This document shows positions 61,550 through 64,000 of a stretch of 64,000 nt of DNA, piece after piece; positions within the stretch are counted from its first letter, which is position 1; each line of letters begins with the position of its first letter. Made by a program: the position numbers and the translations under genes. This DNA is from Gammaproteobacteria bacterium (GTDB taxonomy: Bacteria > Pseudomonadota > Gammaproteobacteria > Legionellales > Legionellaceae): positions 17,175 through 81,174 of the forward strand of contig JAPLRL010000034.1 in the NCBI GenBank assembly GCA_026399205.1, read 5' to 3'. Below the pieces are notes generated by a model. It did not search any database. It saw only the letters and a list, made by a program, of their open reading frames with translations, and was not told the origin of the DNA.

Positions 61550-63784
61550 ATGCCAAAGCAAACAAAAACGCCATCAGCTGCTATTGAATCAACACTACCC
61601 AAATTTATGCAACATGATTGGATCACAAAATATGTGCCTTCACAGACGTTGCATGAGCGCTTTATCAGTGATGCAGAAATTTTATCTATTGATCAGCCTG
61701 TGCCGCGCAGTGATCCTAATGCCCCTCCTTTTATATGCCGTTATCAAGACACGCTTTGCTTACACCAAACGGCAACGGCTGATACTTATATGCTGTTACA
61801 ACCCACACAACTGAAGCCCAATACGCCTTTAGTCACAGGGATCTATCGACTCTCCAAGGATAAGAACACACTGAGACCCGTGCGATTAAATTGGCTACTT
61901 CAGGCGAGTCAGACGACCTTTTACCGGATACAAGATGACTATGATGATGAAGGTGAACTGTTGGTTTCTGAAATCTGGTACCATGAAGAGCAGTCTACCG
62001 GCATGCCGTTGCTGGTGCGTTTTTTACAGATGCGCCAACCCGATGGGCGGTTCGAAAAAACACTATGGCATGCTAACAACCTTTATTCACAGTTTATTGA
62101 AGCCTACCCTACCTTGCGATCGCAGCCTCTAGAGGCTGATTTTGAAAAAGAGGTTCAAAAGTTTCATTCTGTCACGATGCATTTAACCACGCCTAAAAAA
62201 ATGGGGCACTATGCCGATATTAAAGCAGTCCGAACGACATCTGGAGAGTGGCGAGGGAGGCTTGCCCATTTACAGGAAACAAGCTTGCTCCCAAATCAAG
62301 CACCGATACTATTTTTCACCGCAGCAACCGGCGTGTTCCTGCTTTATCTGCTGTCGTTCTATTCGATAGCATTTGTCGCCGCGGTTCTCAGCGCTTGCAG
62401 AGATAATATTAATCAGCTTAAAACATTGGCCACGAGGGGGCTTAAACAAATATATCGAGTGTATGGCGTTCTCAGTGGTCAAATCACATCTTTTAGAGGG
62501 CCTTCTCCTGATTCACTGATGACATTGGGTGTTTATGAGGGTTTATTTTCTAATCCTTTTGATCCAAAGTATTCAGGTGCAGGTCAGCGGGTTGCTTACC
62601 TCCCGATGTTGCCATCCAATCGACTAGCGACAAATCCGGGTCTTGGTGAAGTCATTGAATTATCTCGTGGTCAGAAAACATATCGCGTACAACCCTTTAC
62701 ACAAGAGGGTTTTTTTAAAAACAATGTGATTACGGGGCCGCTGACGTTAACGTATGATGGTAAACAATGGATGGTGAACCATGATGAGAATGGAGAGAGA
62801 AAATTAGCGCACACTGGAAAAATATATTTACTCTCTAATCCAGATAAACCACTGGCTTTTGATATTCAATTTACAAATGGTGAACACTATTGTTGTCAAA
62901 TCGAAGCGGAGGTGTCTTATTTTGTAAATAAAAAGCCATGTGACGCTAGTCATTTTTTTTCTAAGCTTCAGAAACAGCGTGAGGGTGTATTTGCCTTTGT
63001 TAAACACATTTGTGAACAGTTAAGCGTTGAGCAAGCGCAAGTTATTCATCAAGCGACTGCGCACCTCATGAAGCCTGAGTTGCTACGTTTGTTGCCTTGT
63101 TCTTCGAGCGCTATGTCGATGTCCAGCGCTACGTCGATGTCCAGCGCCACGCCGCGGGACGTCGAGGATGAGCGAGGAGTTACGCCGGAGCTTATCGATG
63201 AGAAAAGCTTTGCTGACGCCCGCAATGATGAAGCAGCAGTCAGCACAACCCCAATCATAAATGAAGCAGCCATTTTTCAAGAACAACAAAAACGGATAGA
63301 GGAAGGCCTTTTACGCTTTAAAGCGGAGTCTGAAGAGAAAGCTCGCCTTGCAGCTGAGAAGCGACAAAAAGATTGGGGACAGTCGCAGACAAAGAAAAAA
63401 AACAAGCACAGAGCAGTTCCAGGCGCTGCCGTGTCTCAATGTTCAGAAGAAGTGGTTAGCGAAGAGATTGTTGTAGAGCAAGAAACCCCTGTTGTTATCG
63501 TAAAGCAACCCCCACAAAAAACGCAAGGCAAAACAACACCTAAGTTTTTTAGCGCGGGGCCAGCTCAAGCTGTTGCATCTGATTTACCTAGGCCGTCTGC
63601 CTGGGAGAGACGGCCCTCGTTTTTACCGGCTCTGCCTCCGGCTCTGCCTCCGGCTCTGCCTCCGGCTCTGCCTCCGGCTCTGCCTCCGGCTCCAGCTCCA
63701 GCTCTAACCGTACAGAGATTTTTCACTTATAATCCGTATGCAGCACCCGGATCAAAAGAGGCAAAAATTTATTCCACCTCCTAA
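61550..63784 (+). CDS. Hypothetical membrane-associated protein with low-complexity C-terminus
   Basis: 744 residues, not recognised. Residues 1-250 are soluble. A hydrophobic hairpin of one or two helices (about 253-280, ILFFTAATGVFLLYLLSFYS) follows, then a second soluble domain (about 320-490). The C-terminal third is low-complexity: MSSAT repeats, a stretch resembling a decayed family E element (DERGVTPELIDEKSFADARN), a charged coiled coil with EEKARLAAEKRQ, and five PALP units. The membrane hairpin flanked by soluble domains resembles inclusion- or vacuole-membrane effectors, but function is unknown. Confidence 0.8.
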   Translation: MPKQTKTPSAAIESTLPKFMQHDWITKYVPSQTLHERFISDAEILSIDQPVPRSDPNAPPFICRYQDTLCLHQTATADTYMLLQPTQLKPNTPLVTGIYRLSKDKNTLRPVRLNWLLQASQTTFYRIQDDYDDEGELLVSEIWYHEEQSTGMPLLVRFLQMRQPDGRFEKTLWHANNLYSQFIEAYPTLRSQPLEADFEKEVQKFHSVTMHLTTPKKMGHYADIKAVRTTSGEWRGRLAHLQETSLLPNQAPILFFTAATGVFLLYLLSFYSIAFVAAVLSACRDNINQLKTLATRGLKQIYRVYGVLSGQITSFRGPSPDSLMTLGVYEGLFSNPFDPKYSGAGQRVAYLPMLPSNRLATNPGLGEVIELSRGQKTYRVQPFTQEGFFKNNVITGPLTLTYDGKQWMVNHDENGERKLAHTGKIYLLSNPDKPLAFDIQFTNGEHYCCQIEAEVSYFVNKKPCDASHFFSKLQKQREGVFAFVKHICEQLSVEQAQVIHQATAHLMKPELLRLLPCSSSAMSMSSATSMSSATPRDVEDERGVTPELIDEKSFADARNDEAAVSTTPIINEAAIFQEQQKRIEEGLLRFKAESEEKARLAAEKRQKDWGQSQTKKKNKHRAVPGAAVSQCSEEVVSEEIVVEQETPVVIVKQPPQKTQGKTTPKFFSAGPAQAVASDLPRPSAWERRPSFLPALPPALPPALPPALPPALPPAPAPALTVQRFFTYNPYAAPGSKEAKIYSTS
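63115..63150. repeat. 18-bp tandem repeat (two units)
   Basis: TCGATGTCCAGCGCTACG and TCGATGTCCAGCGCCACG give the repeated SMSSAT residues of the 744-residue protein. Confidence 0.8.
63626..63697. repeat. 12-bp minisatellite (CCGGCTCTGCCT, five exact units plus one variant)
   Basis: Five perfect tandem units at 63626-63685 followed by CCGGCTCCAGCT; translated as repeated PALP. Units keep the frame, so copy number can change without frameshift. Confidence 0.95.
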
Positions 63785-63791
63785 TCTTTTT

Positions 63792-63867
63792 TACGCTCGA
63801 ATACCCCCTCTCCCGCGCTAGAAGTTTGAATCGTATGTTGATGTTATTCGCGGGGGAGGGTTGGGGA
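63792..63867. repeat. Family C repeat
   Basis: GCTCGAATACCCCCTCTCCC ... TTCGCGGGGGAGGGTTGGGG, followed by the shared tail GACACTGCCATTAAGTTAAG. Confidence 0.8.
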
Positions 63868-63947
63868 CACTGCCATTAAGTTAAGGAAATGTTATTGATT
63901 TCCCTGTAATTTTTTTAGAATCTCTGCATTTTTACAAGGATGTAGAG

Positions 63948-64000
63948 ATGTTAAAATTAGTACAAGCAATCAAGTTAGTTACTCTAAGTGTTGTCGAACC
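63948..64000 (+). CDS. Start of a gene cut by the window edge
   Basis: ATG at 63948 with AAGGA 7-8 nt upstream, reading MLKLVQAIKLVTLSVVE to the edge. The first residues could be a signal peptide or membrane helix. Product unknown. Confidence 0.45.
   Translation, partial: MLKLVQAIKLVTLSVVE

Overview
The window looks like chromosome from a host-associated gammaproteobacterium, most likely of the order Legionellales (Legionella/Coxiella/Rickettsiella/Berkiella-like). This is an inference from content. Core genes are gammaproteobacterial (tgt-yajC-secD-secF synteny, eno-ftsB, epmC, a fused lysC-lysA). They alternate with ankyrin-like and F-box-like proteins, very large proteins of unknown function, Pht-like MFS transporters, toxin-antitoxin pairs and many gene fragments. 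Intergenic DNA is crowded with several families of palindromic repeats, and some copies lie in frame inside essential genes.

Layout. 1-7025: the end of tgt, the Sec accessory genes yajC-secD-secF, then a tight PAP2 phosphatase-etfB-etfA-alanine dehydrogenase operon. 7026-11760: an accessory patch with a single-domain receiver, a 152-bp nested palindrome, a HigB/HigA-type toxin-antitoxin pair, a cyclodipeptide synthase (CDPS) lying between two copies of the 3' end of a histidine-kinase gene, a site-2 protease and an HPt protein. 11757-17560: mrcA, an unknown gene, rhodanese, ftsB and eno. 17564-24801: a degenerate ankyrin protein, a stand-alone A-T-C nonribosomal peptide synthetase (NRPS), a VapC-type toxin pair with a perfect 16-bp-arm operator, glutamine synthetase and a truncated F-box gene. 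24802-27081: an AAA/DUF4143 ATPase bracketed by 105-bp direct repeats. 27082-32352: tRNA-Pro(CGG), ispB, ppiB, an SDR and an MMPL transporter. 32731-41199: a 2822-residue protein with a SecA-like motor. 41377-48616: an ilvE fragment, an MFS transporter, a leuC fragment, then the shikimate operon aroA-aroK-aroF/G-aroB-aroC and a chorismate mutase/prephenate dehydratase-like remnant. 48935-57815: a second DUF4143 ATPase, acs, a Cys-rich unknown, an MFS transporter, lysC-lysA and epmC. 57954-64000: a secreted protein, two large unknown proteins and the start of another gene.

How the genes relate. The shikimate operon is apparently intact, although aroA and aroB carry palindromic insertions in frame. 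The branched-chain amino-acid genes (ilvE, leuC) survive only as stubs, which fits reduced biosynthesis in an intracellular organism that imports amino acids (two Pht-like MFS proteins here). Two unrelated small-peptide enzymes, the XYP-type CDPS and the A-T-C NRPS with an asparagine-like specificity code, lie about 9 kb apart without recognisable tailoring enzymes. They are the best candidates for undescribed chemistry. The most unusual genomic pattern is the palindromic-element invasion of coding sequences, resembling what is known as RPE in Rickettsia. It is seen in aroA, aroB and, several times, in the giant SecA-like gene.
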